NCBI GenBank assembly: GCA_030827315.1
Contig: JAURER010000003.1
Location: forward strand, 1-64,000
Length of the DNA stretch: 64,000 bases
From: Gemmatimonadota bacterium
Lineage (GTDB): Bacteria > Gemmatimonadota > Gemmatimonadetes > Longimicrobiales > Gaopeijiaceae
Direction of reading: 5' to 3'
A program made the position numbers and the translations under genes. The notes under the pieces were generated by a model that saw only the letters and a program-made list of their open reading frames with translations, was not told the DNA's origin and made no database searches. Shown piece after piece: positions 45,820-57,540 of the stretch (positions are counted from its first letter, which is position 1; each line of letters starts with the position of its first letter).

Positions 45820-47625
45820 ATGAATCAAGCTCACGCCCGCCCGCCCCTGCGTGTCGCGCTCGCGCAGCTCAAGCCCCGCAAGGGCGACGTCGCGGGCAAT
45901 CTCGAGCGGGTGCGCACCGTAGCGCTCGACGCCCGGGCCGAAGCGGACATCGTCGTCTTCCCGGAGAGCGTCCTCTCGGGCTACTTCCTCGAGGGCGGGG
46001 TCGCGGATGCCGCGCGCACGGCCGAGCAGGTCGCCGCCGGTCTGGGCGTTCCGCCCGACGACGCGCCCGATGTGGTCATCGGCTTCTACGAGCGCCGGCG
46101 ACGCCGGCTCCACAACAGTGTCGCTTGGCTCGAGCCGCAGGGGGACCGGTTTGCCGTCCGCCACGTGCACCGCAAGATGTTTCTGCCCACGTACGGCGTC
46201 TTCGACGAGGCCCGCTTCGTGGAGCCGGGTACCGACCTCCGCGCGTTCGACACGCGGTTCGGCCGGGTCGGCATGCTCGTGTGCGAGGATGCCTGGCACT
46301 CGCTGCCCGGGACCATCCTGGCCCTGGGAGGCGCCGAACTGATCGTGGTCGTGAGCGCCTCCCCCGCTCGAGGCTTCCTCCCTTCGGGGGGCGGGCTTCC
46401 GATCAACCTCGAGCAGTGGGACCGGCTGGCGCCCGCGATGGCGTCCGAGCACGGGGTCTTCGTCGCAGTGGCACAGCTCGCGGGCTCGGAAGGAGGCAAG
46501 CTCTTCCCGGGTGGTTCGATCGCCGCAGGTCCCGACGGACGGGTCGTGGCACGGGGTCCGCTGTTCGAAGAGGGCGTGACCGTGGCCTCCCTCGACGCCA
46601 CCGAGATCGACCGGACGCGCGCTGCGACTCCGCTCCTCTCGGACCTCGAGCAGGTGCTGCCGCATCTCGAGCGCTCGCTGCAGGCGGCCCTGGGCCGAGG
46701 GACGCCCGAGGAGGAAGAGGGCGGGGCGGACTCTTCGGGGAACGGGGCGCCCGCCGTGCTGGGCGGCACGGGCGAGCACACCGGTGACAACCCCGCGCTG
46801 CACGACGCGGCCATCCTCGAGATGGACCTCGAGCTCGTGGAACGGACGCTGGTGGAGTTCATCAGGGAGGAAGTCCGTCGGCGACGCGGATTCCAGCGCG
46901 TGGTGGTGGGGGTGTCCGGCGGTGTCGACTCGGCGGTCTCCCTCTTCCTGGCCTGCCGCGCCCTCGGTCCCGAGAACGTTTATGGGTTTCGGCTTCCGTA
47001 CCGGACGTCGAGCCCGGAGAGTCTGGAGCACGCCGAGCTCGCGCTCGACGCGACCGGAGCACACGCGCGTACCATCGAGATCTCCGACTCCATCGACCGA
47101 TACGTCGAGCGCTACGAGCCCGACATCTCGCCGCTGCGCAGGGGCAACCTCATGGCGCGGCTGAGAGCCGTCATACTTTTCGACCAGTCGGCCCGGATTC
47201 ACGCGCTGCCCCTCGGCACGGGAAACAAGAGCGAGCGACTGCTCGGCTACTTCACGTGGCACGCCGACGACTCCCCTCCGATCAATCCCATCGGAGATCT
47301 CTTCAAGACGCAGGTCTGGGCGCTCGCCCGGCACCTCGGCGTACCCGACGTCATCATCGAGAAGCCGGCCACCGCCGACCTCGTGAAAGGCGTCACCGAC
47401 GAGGACGAGATGGGCGTTTCGTACGCCCAGGCCGACCCGATCCTGCACTGGATGATCCGAGGGTACGGTCCCGGCGATCTCGAGCGTGCCGGCTTCGACG
47501 CGACTGCTGTGGAGGTGGTGCGCCGAAGGCTCGACTCCACGCACTGGAAGCGGGAGCTGCCCACGGTTGCCGTCCTTTCTTCGAGCGCGATCGGCGAGTT
47601 CTACCTGAGGCCGGTCGACTACTGA
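45820..47625 (+). CDS. nadE: Glutamine-dependent NAD+ synthetase
   Basis: 601 residues from ATG 45820; the open frame goes to 45733 but the extra part lacks conservation. The N-terminal nitrilase-type glutaminase has its triad E49 (FPESVLSGY), K119 (VHRKMFLP) and C155 (LVCEDAWHS). The C-terminal synthetase has the ATP P-loop SGGVDS (366-371), PLGTGNKSERLLGYFT and KPATADLVKG with the acidic TDEDEMGVSYAQAD. An acidic, Gly-rich linker lies at about 295-330. It converts nicotinate adenine dinucleotide to NAD with Gln as ammonia donor. Confidence 0.95.
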   Translation: MNQAHARPPLRVALAQLKPRKGDVAGNLERVRTVALDARAEADIVVFPESVLSGYFLEGGVADAARTAEQVAAGLGVPPDDAPDVVIGFYERRRRRLHNSVAWLEPQGDRFAVRHVHRKMFLPTYGVFDEARFVEPGTDLRAFDTRFGRVGMLVCEDAWHSLPGTILALGGAELIVVVSASPARGFLPSGGGLPINLEQWDRLAPAMASEHGVFVAVAQLAGSEGGKLFPGGSIAAGPDGRVVARGPLFEEGVTVASLDATEIDRTRAATPLLSDLEQVLPHLERSLQAALGRGTPEEEEGGADSSGNGAPAVLGGTGEHTGDNPALHDAAILEMDLELVERTLVEFIREEVRRRRGFQRVVVGVSGGVDSAVSLFLACRALGPENVYGFRLPYRTSSPESLEHAELALDATGAHARTIEISDSIDRYVERYEPDISPLRRGNLMARLRAVILFDQSARIHALPLGTGNKSERLLGYFTWHADDSPPINPIGDLFKTQVWALARHLGVPDVIIEKPATADLVKGVTDEDEMGVSYAQADPILHWMIRGYGPGDLERAGFDATAVEVVRRRLDSTHWKRELPTVAVLSSSAIGEFYLRPVDY

Positions 47626-47683
47626 CCGGTGGGTCTTCAGGGGTGTGCGCCCCGGTCAGCTGCCGGAGTCGACCCTTCCCGCA

Positions 47684-48823
47684 CTACACGGCGGCCTTCA
47701 GGGTACGGCGCATCTGCTCCAGCAGGGGCAGGGGGGTCAGCTCCCCGTCGATGATGGAGGCGAGCTCCTCCTCCCGGCGCCAGTGCGCCTCGAGCTCCGC
47801 GAGCTCCAGCTCCAGGAGGTGCTGCTCGTTCCGCTCGTTCGCGGCGATTTCCAGTGCGATCCCGCCCGTGCGCCCGAGATCCCCGAGCCGCTTCCCGTCG
47901 CGGACCACGATGCGCTGCAGGTCGGACGCGGATCCCGCTTCCTGGATCAGGCGCGACGCCGTGCGCACGCGCTGCTCGGACGCGCCTGCAAAGTGGTGGT
48001 AGGCGAGGATTCGACGCAGTGTACGCGTGGCTTCGTCGCCCGTGAGGCGCAGACCCGCGTCCCGGTAGAGACCGCACCGCGGACACCTTGCCACGAGGTC
48101 GACGTCGCCGTCGCCTGAACCGGGGAAGAGCCCGACACCGTGACGGTCCCGGTAGTCGAGGGCGCGGAAGGGATGGTCGCAGCTCGGGCAGCGCTCCTCG
48201 CCACGCCACGCCGAGGTCCCGAACCGGAGCCAGCGGGCCCCGTCCCGGAGCGTGTCGCCCCCGTTGTTCATGATCAGCCAGATCCCGAACAGGGAGACGC
48301 CGCCGGCCGCCCAGCCTCCCAGTACCACGGCGCCGGCCGCCACGGTGCCGACCGTGCCGAGCTGCTTCCACTTCCGCCTCCGTGCGGCGAGCTCTCGCCC
48401 GTAGCGCCACCACGCCTCTTCCGTGCGCTGCGCCCGGCCCACGCGCACGACCTCGATACGACCCGCCCGAAGGAGGGCGATGTTGTCGGTCTGCGAAAGG
48501 AGTCGCGCTCGGTCGCGGGTCAGCTTTTCCAGCTCGTCGAGGGCTTCCCAGCGCGCGTCGATCGGCATGAGGGACCAGCGGCGGCACGTTCCGCACACCA
48601 CCCACAGACGACCCCGGTCCGGATCGAAGGCCAGGCGTCTCCCCAGAGGGACCCGCTCCAGTTCCTCGTTCGCCACGAAAGGCGAGGAGCACACGAGGCA
48701 GCGTCTGTACACGGGCTCGATCCAGTTGGGGAGCGGCAGGCTGCGTGGGGCGCGGGGCTGGCGATCCCTGCGATACACGCGAGAATACCCCCGGGTCCCA
48801 TCCCCCGCTGCCGTCGCCGTCAT
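47684..48823 (-). CDS. Membrane protein with two zinc ribbons, unknown function
   Basis: 379 residues from ATG 48823; an in-frame GTG at 48778 with GGGGGT upstream is an alternative that would avoid overlap with the divergent gene. The N-terminal ribbon has C42/C45 and C77/C80. A helical, charged segment (about 90-155) leads to a hydrophobic hairpin (about 156-186). The second ribbon has C212/C215 (CPSCDHPF) and C247/C250 (CPRCGLY). The C-terminal third is helical and acidic. I do not recognise a named family. The architecture (cysteine knuckles on both sides of membrane helices) suggests a metal-stabilised adaptor. Confidence 0.72.
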   Translation of the reverse strand: MTATAAGDGTRGYSRVYRRDRQPRAPRSLPLPNWIEPVYRRCLVCSSPFVANEELERVPLGRRLAFDPDRGRLWVVCGTCRRWSLMPIDARWEALDELEKLTRDRARLLSQTDNIALLRAGRIEVVRVGRAQRTEEAWWRYGRELAARRRKWKQLGTVGTVAAGAVVLGGWAAGGVSLFGIWLIMNNGGDTLRDGARWLRFGTSAWRGEERCPSCDHPFRALDYRDRHGVGLFPGSGDGDVDLVARCPRCGLYRDAGLRLTGDEATRTLRRILAYHHFAGASEQRVRTASRLIQEAGSASDLQRIVVRDGKRLGDLGRTGGIALEIAANERNEQHLLELELAELEAHWRREEELASIIDGELTPLPLLEQMRRTLKAAV

Positions 48824-49400
48824 GCTGCTGGTCATCGACAACTACGACTCGTTCACGTTCAACCTGGTCCAGGCGCTCGGCGCGCTGGGCGCGGATCCCG
48901 TGGTCGTCCGCAACGACGAACGCTCTCTCGACGACCTCGCGAAGCTGGCCCCGGAGCGGGTCGTGGTGTCCCCGGGACCCTGCACGCCCCGCGAGGCGGG
49001 CGTCAGCGTCGAGGCCTTCCAGCGCTTCGGCGCGGCGGGGATTCCCATGCTCGGCGTCTGCCTCGGCCATCAGAGCCTCGGCGAGTCGTTCGGAGGCCGG
49101 ACTGTTCGGGCTCGGCGTGTCCTGCACGGCAAGACCGGTCCGGTGCGCCACGCCGGCGCGGAGCTCTTCCGTGGCATTCCCTCGCCCTTCGCCGTGGCGC
49201 GATACCACTCTCTGGTCACCGACGCCGCCGCGCTGCCCGGGGAGCTCGAGCCGGTCGCATGGAGCGCCGATCCCGCGGACGATGGAGAAATCCAGGCGAT
49301 CCGTCATCGCGCCCTTCCGCTCTGGGGTGTGCAGTTCCACCCCGAATCGCTCTTCGGCGAGCACGGGACCGCTCTCCTGCGCAATTTCCTCGCGCTATGA
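48822..49400 (+). CDS. Glutamine amidotransferase subunit (anthranilate/aminodeoxychorismate synthase component II)
   Basis: 192 residues, class I glutaminase. Opens with LLVIDNYDSFTFNLVQ. The catalytic triad is C80 (LGVCLGHQSLGE), H173 and E175 (VQFHPES). It could be TrpG or PabA. No TrpE or PabB partner is nearby, so it may serve both, as in several bacteria. Its start codon overlaps head-to-head with that of the minus-strand zinc-ribbon gene (CATG at 48821-48824), and no ribosome site precedes it. Confidence 0.92.
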   Translation: MLLVIDNYDSFTFNLVQALGALGADPVVVRNDERSLDDLAKLAPERVVVSPGPCTPREAGVSVEAFQRFGAAGIPMLGVCLGHQSLGESFGGRTVRARRVLHGKTGPVRHAGAELFRGIPSPFAVARYHSLVTDAAALPGELEPVAWSADPADDGEIQAIRHRALPLWGVQFHPESLFGEHGTALLRNFLAL

Positions 49401-49463
49401 CCGCGTTCGAGGGCACTCCACGGTGCGCCGGCCGGGCCGGTGGGGCCGGACCGTGTCTCGCGG

Positions 49464-49493
49464 TTGACCCTCACCCTCCGGTTCCGGTAGGTT
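49464..49493 (+). promoter_or_regulatory. Putative kdsB operon promoter
   Basis: TTGACC (49464-49469), 18-base spacer, TAGGTT (49488-49493), the same -10 as sucC. It would drive the kds-pyrG-lpt-rpoN block with a leader of about 48 bases. Confidence 0.5.
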
Positions 49494-49496
49494 ACC

Positions 49497-49547
49497 CGGC
49501 GTGAATCGTGCATCTACGCTCCGCCTCTCCGGCTCCGGAAACACGCC

Positions 49548-49548
<1 letters not shown>
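49497..49548 (+). other. Inverted repeat spanning the kdsB leader
   Basis: CGGCGTG (49497-49503) is complementary to CACGCCG (49542-49548). The right arm ends on the first base of the GTG start codon, so the stem could hide the start region. Only seven base pairs with a 38-base loop, so weak evidence. Confidence 0.2.
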
Positions 49549-51991
<2,443 letters not shown>

Positions 51992-52015
51992 CCACGCCCT
52001 GCGAGGAATGACCCG

Positions 52016-52816
52016 ATGTTCGATCGATTCGTGCTCGTCGCGGGCCCGTGCCAGCTCGAGGAAGATGCGCTGAACCTCGAGGTCGCCGAGGCGCTCGCCA
52101 TCCTCGCCCGGGACACGGGGATGCCGGTCGTCTTCAAGGCGTCCTTCGACAAGGCGAACCGGTCCAGGCTGGACGCCCCCCGTGGGCCGGGACTCGAGGC
52201 GGGTCTGCGACGTCTCGAACGGGTCCGCGCCGAGACCGGCCTCCCGCTGCTGACGGACATCCACGAACCCCAGCAGGCGGACCCGGTCGGAGCGGTAGTC
52301 GACGTCATCCAGATTCCGGCCTTTCTGTGTCGCCAGACCGACCTTCTCGTCGCGGCGGGCCGCACCGGAAGGGCGGTGAACGTGAAGAAGGGGCAGTGGA
52401 TGGCACCCGAGGAGATGGCCGGGGCCATCGAGAAGGCGCGGGTATCCGGAGCGGCCGCGGTGACGGTCACCGAGCGCGGTACCAGTCACGGATACGGCGA
52501 CCTCGTGGTCGACATGCGCTCGTTCGCGCGCCTCCGGCAGGCCACCGGCGCGCCCGCGATCTTCGACGGAACACACTCGGTCCAGCGTCCCGGCAAAGCG
52601 GAGGGATCGAGCGGAGGCGACCCACAGCACATCCCGGCGCTCGTCCGGGCGGCCGTGGCGGCCGGCTGCGACGGGCTCTTCATCGAAACGCACCCCGATC
52701 CGTCCCGCGCGCCGTCGGATGGCACGAACATGCTCCCGCTCGATCGTCTGCCGGCGCTCATCGACGACGTTCGCAGGATCCGCGAGGCCCTCGCCGCGGG
52801 AGAGGGCCCCCGATGA
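52016..52816 (+). CDS. kdsA: 3-deoxy-8-phosphooctulonate synthase
   Basis: 266 residues. Condenses PEP with arabinose-5-phosphate. FKASFDKANR, GLPLLTDIHEPQQADPV, IQIPAFLCRQTDLLVAAG (Cys present, which in this family can mark a metal-dependent form), VNVKKGQWMAPEEM, TERGTSHGYGDLVVDMR, DGTHSVQRPG and FIETHPDPSRAPSDGTNMLPL are all seen (each cited by its core). The start VLVAGPCQLE is standard. It lies 24 bases after pyrG and overlaps kdsC by four bases. Confidence 0.96.
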   Translation: MFDRFVLVAGPCQLEEDALNLEVAEALAILARDTGMPVVFKASFDKANRSRLDAPRGPGLEAGLRRLERVRAETGLPLLTDIHEPQQADPVGAVVDVIQIPAFLCRQTDLLVAAGRTGRAVNVKKGQWMAPEEMAGAIEKARVSGAAAVTVTERGTSHGYGDLVVDMRSFARLRQATGAPAIFDGTHSVQRPGKAEGSSGGDPQHIPALVRAAVAAGCDGLFIETHPDPSRAPSDGTNMLPLDRLPALIDDVRRIREALAAGEGPR

Positions 52817-53382
52817 GCACCGCGTCCGACCCCATCTCGGGCGATCTCGCCCGCTCCATTCGCCTGGTCATCTTCGACGTGGACGGCGTGCTGACCGACG
52901 CGGGCGTCTACATGGGCCAGGCCGCCGACGGTACCGCGGTGGAGCTGAAGCGCTTCGACATCCAGGACGGCATCGGCATGAAGATGCTCATGTGGGCCGG
53001 GCTCGAGGTGGCGATCGTCTCAGGCCGGCACTCGGAGGCCACCACGATGCGGGCGCGCGAGCTGGGGATCGAGGAGTGCCATCAGGAGCCCGACGCGCAC
53101 AAGCTCCGGGTGGTCGAGAACCTTCTGGCCCGCAAGGGCGTGGCGTGGGCCGAGGTCGCGATGATCGGCGACGACATCCCCGACCTCGCGGTGATGCGCC
53201 GCGTGGGTCTCCGGGCCGCGGTGGGAAACGCGACCGCGCCGATCGTCGCAATCGCCAACTGGCAGGCGACGCGCCCCGGAGGGCGCGGGGCCGCACGGGA
53301 ATTCTGCGACGCACTCCTCCAGGCGCGGGGGGTGCTCGACGAGATCGTCGAACGCTACGTCGCGGAGCGGAGCCGCACGTGA
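52813..53382 (+). CDS. kdsC: 3-deoxy-manno-octulosonate-8-phosphatase, HAD family
   Basis: 189 residues, a cap-less HAD phosphatase. Nucleophile D22 and acid D24 sit in VIFDVDGVLTDAGVYMG. Motif II is VAIVSGR, and motif III is IGDDIPDLAVM with the Mg-binding Asp pair. KRFDIQDGIGMKML is typical of KdsC. The C-terminal ARPGGRGAAREFCDALL-like tail (PGGRGAAREFCD) that closes the active site of the tetramer is present. It removes the phosphate from Kdo-8-P. Confidence 0.95.
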   Translation: MSTASDPISGDLARSIRLVIFDVDGVLTDAGVYMGQAADGTAVELKRFDIQDGIGMKMLMWAGLEVAIVSGRHSEATTMRARELGIEECHQEPDAHKLRVVENLLARKGVAWAEVAMIGDDIPDLAVMRRVGLRAAVGNATAPIVAIANWQATRPGGRGAAREFCDALLQARGVLDEIVERYVAERSRT

Positions 53383-54347
53383 CCGACCGCGACACCCTCG
53401 TCGCCGAAGGCCGCCGGGTCCTGGCCATCGAGGCCGCGGCCGTCGCCGCGCTCGAGGCGCGGCTCGGCGAGGACTTCGCCCGCGCGTGCGAGCTGGTCGC
53501 GAGCGCGAAGGGGCGCATCGTCACGTGCGGCATCGGCAAGAGCGGGCACATCGCCAGGAAGCTCGCCGGCACACTGACGTCCACTGGTTCGCCCGCGATC
53601 TTTCTCCACCCCGTCGAGGCCCTACACGGCGACCTCGGGATCGTGGGTCGCGATGACGTCGCGATCCTGATTTCGAAGTCGGGAGCTTCGGACGAGCTGG
53701 CCGGCCTGATCGGCCACCTGGGCCGCCTCGCGGTGCCGATCGTGGCGCTCGTCGGAGCGGCACGCAGCCAGCTCGGCGATCACGCGACCGTCGTGCTGGA
53801 CTGTTCTGTGGCCGAGGAGGCATGCCCCATGGACCTCGCGCCGACCTCGTCGACGACGGCCGCGCTGGCCATGGCCGACGCCCTCGCCATCACGGTGCTG
53901 CAGCAGAAGGGCTTCCGCCCCGAGGACTTCGCCGCGCTGCATCCAGGCGGAGCGCTCGGGCGCAAGCTCACGGTGAAGGTCGCCGACGTCATGGTGTCCG
54001 ACGCCTATCCGGAGTTGCCCGAGGGGTGCTCCATGCGCGACACGATCGCGCCGCTGGCGGAGATGCGCGGCACCGTTCCGGTGGTCGATCGGGAGCGCCG
54101 GGTAGTCGGCGTGGTCACGGCGGGCGATCTTACGAGGCTCATGGAGCGCGATCCGAATTTTCTCGCATGTCCGGTCGCGGACGTCATGACCCGGTCTCCC
54201 CGGACCGCGTCGGCGAATGAACTCGGTGCCGCCGCCGCGAGTAGGATGGAGGCGCACGGGATCATGGCCCTTCCCGTGGTGGACGCCGAGGGCGTTCTGC
54301 TGGGGATGGTCCACCTGCACGACCTGATGAGAGCCGGAGCGGTCTAG
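53379..54347 (+). CDS. kdsD: Arabinose-5-phosphate isomerase
   Basis: 322 residues from GTG 53379, overlapping kdsC by GTGA. Isomerises ribulose-5-P to arabinose-5-P, the KdsA substrate. The SIS sugar-isomerase domain (about 20-190) has TCGIGKSGHIARKLAGTLTSTGSPAIFLHP (core GIGKSGHIARKLAGT), ISKSGASDEL and the MDLAPTSSTTAALAMADALA region. HPGGALGRKL leads into two CBS domains (about 210-320), which commonly sense nucleotides or CMP-Kdo. Confidence 0.96.
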   Translation: MTDRDTLVAEGRRVLAIEAAAVAALEARLGEDFARACELVASAKGRIVTCGIGKSGHIARKLAGTLTSTGSPAIFLHPVEALHGDLGIVGRDDVAILISKSGASDELAGLIGHLGRLAVPIVALVGAARSQLGDHATVVLDCSVAEEACPMDLAPTSSTTAALAMADALAITVLQQKGFRPEDFAALHPGGALGRKLTVKVADVMVSDAYPELPEGCSMRDTIAPLAEMRGTVPVVDRERRVVGVVTAGDLTRLMERDPNFLACPVADVMTRSPRTASANELGAAAASRMEAHGIMALPVVDAEGVLLGMVHLHDLMRAGAV

Positions 54348-54349
54348 AG

Positions 54350-54916
54350 ATGACGGAGAGAACGGATGCACGCCCCCGCCGGGCCGGACGAGTGGCCGCC
54401 CTGTGCCTGGCCGTCGCCCTCGGGGCCTGCGGGGGAGACGCGGGCACCCGGGTCGCCTCCTCGGCGCTGCAGTCGATGGAGGCCGACTACGTCGCATTCG
54501 GCATGCGCGCCTACGTGACCGCGTCGGGCGTGCGCGAGGCCCGCATCGAGGCTGACACCGCGTTCATCTTCGAAGAGGAGTCGAGCGCGGTGCTGCACCG
54601 GATGAGCCTGGTGTTCTACGACGAGCAGGGCAGGGAGCGGGCCACCGTGACCGGCACGGAGGGCGACTGGAACCGGCAGACCAACCGCATGGTCGCGCGC
54701 GGCGACGTCGTGCTCTTCATCCACGGCGACTCCAGCACCATCGAGAGTCCCGAGATCTTCTACGAGCCCGACATCGACCGCATCTGGAGCGACTCGACGA
54801 CGGTGCGAACCATGAAGGACGGCTCCGTGCAGACGGGAACGGCCTTCGAGTCCGACATGTCGTTCGAGAACCTCACCATCCAGAACATGCGCGGCTCGAC
54901 TCGTCGCATCTTCTAG
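54350..54916 (+). CDS. lptC: LPS export protein LptC, lipoprotein type
   Basis: 188 residues. A basic N-terminus and hydrophobic stretch end in the lipobox LGAC with C27, so this LptC is probably a lipoprotein rather than a bitopic anchor as in enterobacteria. The beta-jellyroll repeats (YVTASGVREARIEADTAFIF, MSLVFYDEQGRERATVTGTEGDW, RMVARGDVVLF; each part of the LptC/YrbK fold) form the periplasmic bridge that takes LPS from LptBFG. It is two bases after kdsD and twelve before the LptA-like gene. LptF and LptG are not in the window. Confidence 0.88.
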   Translation: MTERTDARPRRAGRVAALCLAVALGACGGDAGTRVASSALQSMEADYVAFGMRAYVTASGVREARIEADTAFIFEEESSAVLHRMSLVFYDEQGRERATVTGTEGDWNRQTNRMVARGDVVLFIHGDSSTIESPEIFYEPDIDRIWSDSTTVRTMKDGSVQTGTAFESDMSFENLTIQNMRGSTRRIF

Positions 54917-54928
54917 GGGCGAAGACCC

Positions 54929-56602
54929 GTGCCCTCGGCAGGCCCCGTGGGGGCACGGCATGTCCTCCTCCTCGCGGTGGGCCTCACCGTCGGCGTTTCA
55001 AAGGGGCTCGAAGCCCAGGAAGGATGCGACCTGGTCAGCAGCCAGTTCGTGAACGTGGTGACGCTCCCGGGCGTCGGCCGCGTGACCCACATCAAGCGAC
55101 CGCACTTCGTCTGCGACGGCGGCGTGCAGATCTTCGCCGACTCGGCCGCCGCGCAGGGTGATCGCGGCATGTCCGACCTGATCGGCAGAGTCCGATACCT
55201 CGAGTCGGGACGGGAGCTGCTCGCCGACCGCGCGCGTTACTTCAGCGTCGAGGGCCGTCTGCAGGCGTCGGGCAACCTGTCGATTCGGGACGACGCGCAG
55301 AGGTCCTCCATTCGCAACGGTGACCTGGTCTACCTTCTGGCGACGGACTTCCGGACCGAAGAGGAGATGACGATCACGACGGGCCAGGACGCCGTTCGCC
55401 CGCATGCGACCCTCTCGCCCCCGAAGCCCGCACCGGACACCACCGCGGTCGCCCCACCGGCCGACACCGCCGGGGTAGCCGTGCAGGCCGACACGGCCGG
55501 AATCCCGCGAGCGGCCGACACCCTCGCCGAGGCGTCCGATACGACGCCACCAACGCCGTACACCGTTGTCAGCGACCGGATGTTCCTGCGGGCCGGGCGC
55601 TACTTCACCGCCGCGGGAGCCGTCGAGATCGTCCGCGACTCGCTCTTCGCCTTCGCCGACTCGGCCCTCTACGACCAGGAGGGGGGTGCGCTGGAACTCG
55701 AGGGTTCCGCGCGCGTCGAAGGTGAGGCATACGAGCTCGTGGGGCGCAGGATCACGATGGGGTCGCCCGACGCCGAATACAGCGAGGTCCGAGCACTCCG
55801 AGACGCGCGGCTGCTCGGGGACGGCTTCGAGCTCACCGCGGCCCTGATCCGCGCCTTCCTGCGGGACGACGCGCTGGAGCGCCTGGTCGCCACGCCCCTG
55901 AGGCCCGCCGCGGACGCCGAAGAGGAGCCCGACTCGATCGACCTCATACGCCCCGAGGCGATCGTGGAGCAGTTCGAGCTGCGCGCGGACTCGCTGGAGA
56001 TCCTGGCCCCCGGCGAGGGGATCGAACGGGTGTTCGCGGCTGGACGCGCCCGGAGCGAATCAGCGTCCCGCGACTCCCTCAACGTGGACGTCCTTCCGGA
56101 GATCGCGCGGAAGGACTGGCTGGAGGGCGACACCATCATCATCACCTTCGTCGTGCCCGACGACACGGACGCGGCGGAGGCGGAGGTGGACGAGATCACG
56201 GCCCTCGGCGATGCGCGGAGCCTGTACCGGCTCGCATCGACCGACTCGACGGCCGTCGCCGGCACGGACGCACCCGCGGTCCATTACGTGACCGGGGCCG
56301 AGATCCGCATCGAGATGGCGGCCGGTGAGGTCGCCGCCATGCGGGTCACGGGACAGACCCGCGGCCTGCACTTCGAGCCGCTGCGGCGGTCTGCGGCCCG
56401 GGACACGACCGGAGCGGATACGCTCTCCGTGCCACGCGACAGCGTCGCAGCCCCGCCCGACACGGGGTCCGCCTCCGCCGCACGTGCCGAGCCGCCCCCC
56501 CCCGCCAACCGAGCGAGCCGACGCGGCCCAACGCGGAGCGACGACCGCGCGCGCCCCCCCGAACGACCCCGTCTGGAGAAACGACCTTGGACACGCCCCT
56601 AG
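54929..56602 (+). CDS. lptA: LptA/OstA-like periplasmic protein, enlarged
   Basis: 557 residues from GTG 54929. A signal peptide ends LEA/Q (29/30). Two OstA-type beta blocks are separated by a Pro/Ala/Thr linker: the first covers about 50-150 ([44 protein letters not shown]), the second about 215-500 ([35 protein letters not shown]). The linker (about 170-215) repeats ADTAG-like units. The C-terminal 55 residues are Pro/Arg-rich. LptA forms the periplasmic LPS bridge and is normally about 180 residues. This size is nearer an OstA/LptD N-terminal region, but no barrel follows. Confidence 0.82.
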   Translation: MPSAGPVGARHVLLLAVGLTVGVSKGLEAQEGCDLVSSQFVNVVTLPGVGRVTHIKRPHFVCDGGVQIFADSAAAQGDRGMSDLIGRVRYLESGRELLADRARYFSVEGRLQASGNLSIRDDAQRSSIRNGDLVYLLATDFRTEEEMTITTGQDAVRPHATLSPPKPAPDTTAVAPPADTAGVAVQADTAGIPRAADTLAEASDTTPPTPYTVVSDRMFLRAGRYFTAAGAVEIVRDSLFAFADSALYDQEGGALELEGSARVEGEAYELVGRRITMGSPDAEYSEVRALRDARLLGDGFELTAALIRAFLRDDALERLVATPLRPAADAEEEPDSIDLIRPEAIVEQFELRADSLEILAPGEGIERVFAAGRARSESASRDSLNVDVLPEIARKDWLEGDTIIITFVVPDDTDAAEAEVDEITALGDARSLYRLASTDSTAVAGTDAPAVHYVTGAEIRIEMAAGEVAAMRVTGQTRGLHFEPLRRSAARDTTGADTLSVPRDSVAAPPDTGSASAARAEPPPPANRASRRGPTRSDDRARPPERPRLEKRPWTRP

Positions 56603-57483
56603 AAGCGAACGAGCCCGGCGGCGACACGCCGGATACCTCCGACCCCGTGGTGGAGGCCGCCATCCAGGCAGCCGAGGAGTCCACGCCGGCCGCCACCGCG
56701 GTGGCGGTGGGCGAGCCCGCGCCGTCCGGAAGTCGCCTCCGGGCCGAGGGGCTCTCGAAGGCGTACCGCACGCGGAAGGTGGTCGACGACGTAGCGATCT
56801 CCGTGCGCCAGGGGGAGATCGTCGGACTGCTCGGCCCCAACGGGGCGGGGAAGACGACCACCTTCTACATGATCGTGGGACTCATACCGCCGGACTCGGG
56901 CACGGTGCACCTGGACGACGAGGAGCTCACGCGCACGCCGATGTACCTTCGGGCCCGCAAGGGCGTCGGATACCTGGCCCAGGAGCCTTCGATCTTCCGC
57001 AAGCTCTCGGTGGAAGACAACGTGCTCGCCATCCTCGAGACGCTGGGCCTGTCGTCGGCCGAGGAGACGTCGCGCCTCGAGGAGCTGCTGGGCGAGCTGG
57101 ACCTCCAGCGTCTGCGTACGAGCAAGGCCTATTCGCTGTCGGGCGGCGAGAGGCGGCGCCTCGAGATCACCCGGGCGCTCGTGCAGCGCCCGAAGTTCAT
57201 GCTGCTCGACGAGCCGTTCGCCGGCATTGACCCGATCGCGGTGCACGACATCCAGGAAATCGTGCGGGGTCTGAAGGACCGGGACATCGGCGTGGTGATC
57301 TCGGATCACAACGTGGAGCAGACGTTGGAGATCGTCGATCGCGCCTACATCATGTACGAGGGCCGCATCCGCGTGAGCGGCACCGTTTCGGAACTCGTCT
57401 GGAATGACGAAGTTGCGGAGATCTATCTGGGGCCGGCGCTGACGGCCCGGATGCGTCAACGATACGCCAGGCCGGCGCCGTAG
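56587..57483 (+). CDS. lptB: LPS export ABC transporter ATPase
   Basis: 298 residues from a TTG at 56587 with GGAG upstream, overlapping the end of the LptA-like gene by 16 bases. Residues 1-50 are an acidic, Ala-rich extension not seen in ordinary 240-residue LptB. The core has [14 protein letters not shown], Walker [11 protein letters not shown]-loop [19 protein letters not shown], signature [11 protein letters not shown], Walker [14 protein letters not shown] and the H-loop [16 protein letters not shown] and the SIFRKL segment are LptB-specific. It powers LPS extraction with LptFG, whose genes lie elsewhere. Confidence 0.95.
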   Translation: MDTPLEANEPGGDTPDTSDPVVEAAIQAAEESTPAATAVAVGEPAPSGSRLRAEGLSKAYRTRKVVDDVAISVRQGEIVGLLGPNGAGKTTTFYMIVGLIPPDSGTVHLDDEELTRTPMYLRARKGVGYLAQEPSIFRKLSVEDNVLAILETLGLSSAEETSRLEELLGELDLQRLRTSKAYSLSGGERRRLEITRALVQRPKFMLLDEPFAGIDPIAVHDIQEIVRGLKDRDIGVVISDHNVEQTLEIVDRAYIMYEGRIRVSGTVSELVWNDEVAEIYLGPALTARMRQRYARPAP

Positions 57484-57540
57484 GGACACGCGCCGGGCCG
57501 TGGACGACGGGGCACAGCGGGGTCCCTCGACCGAGACCGA

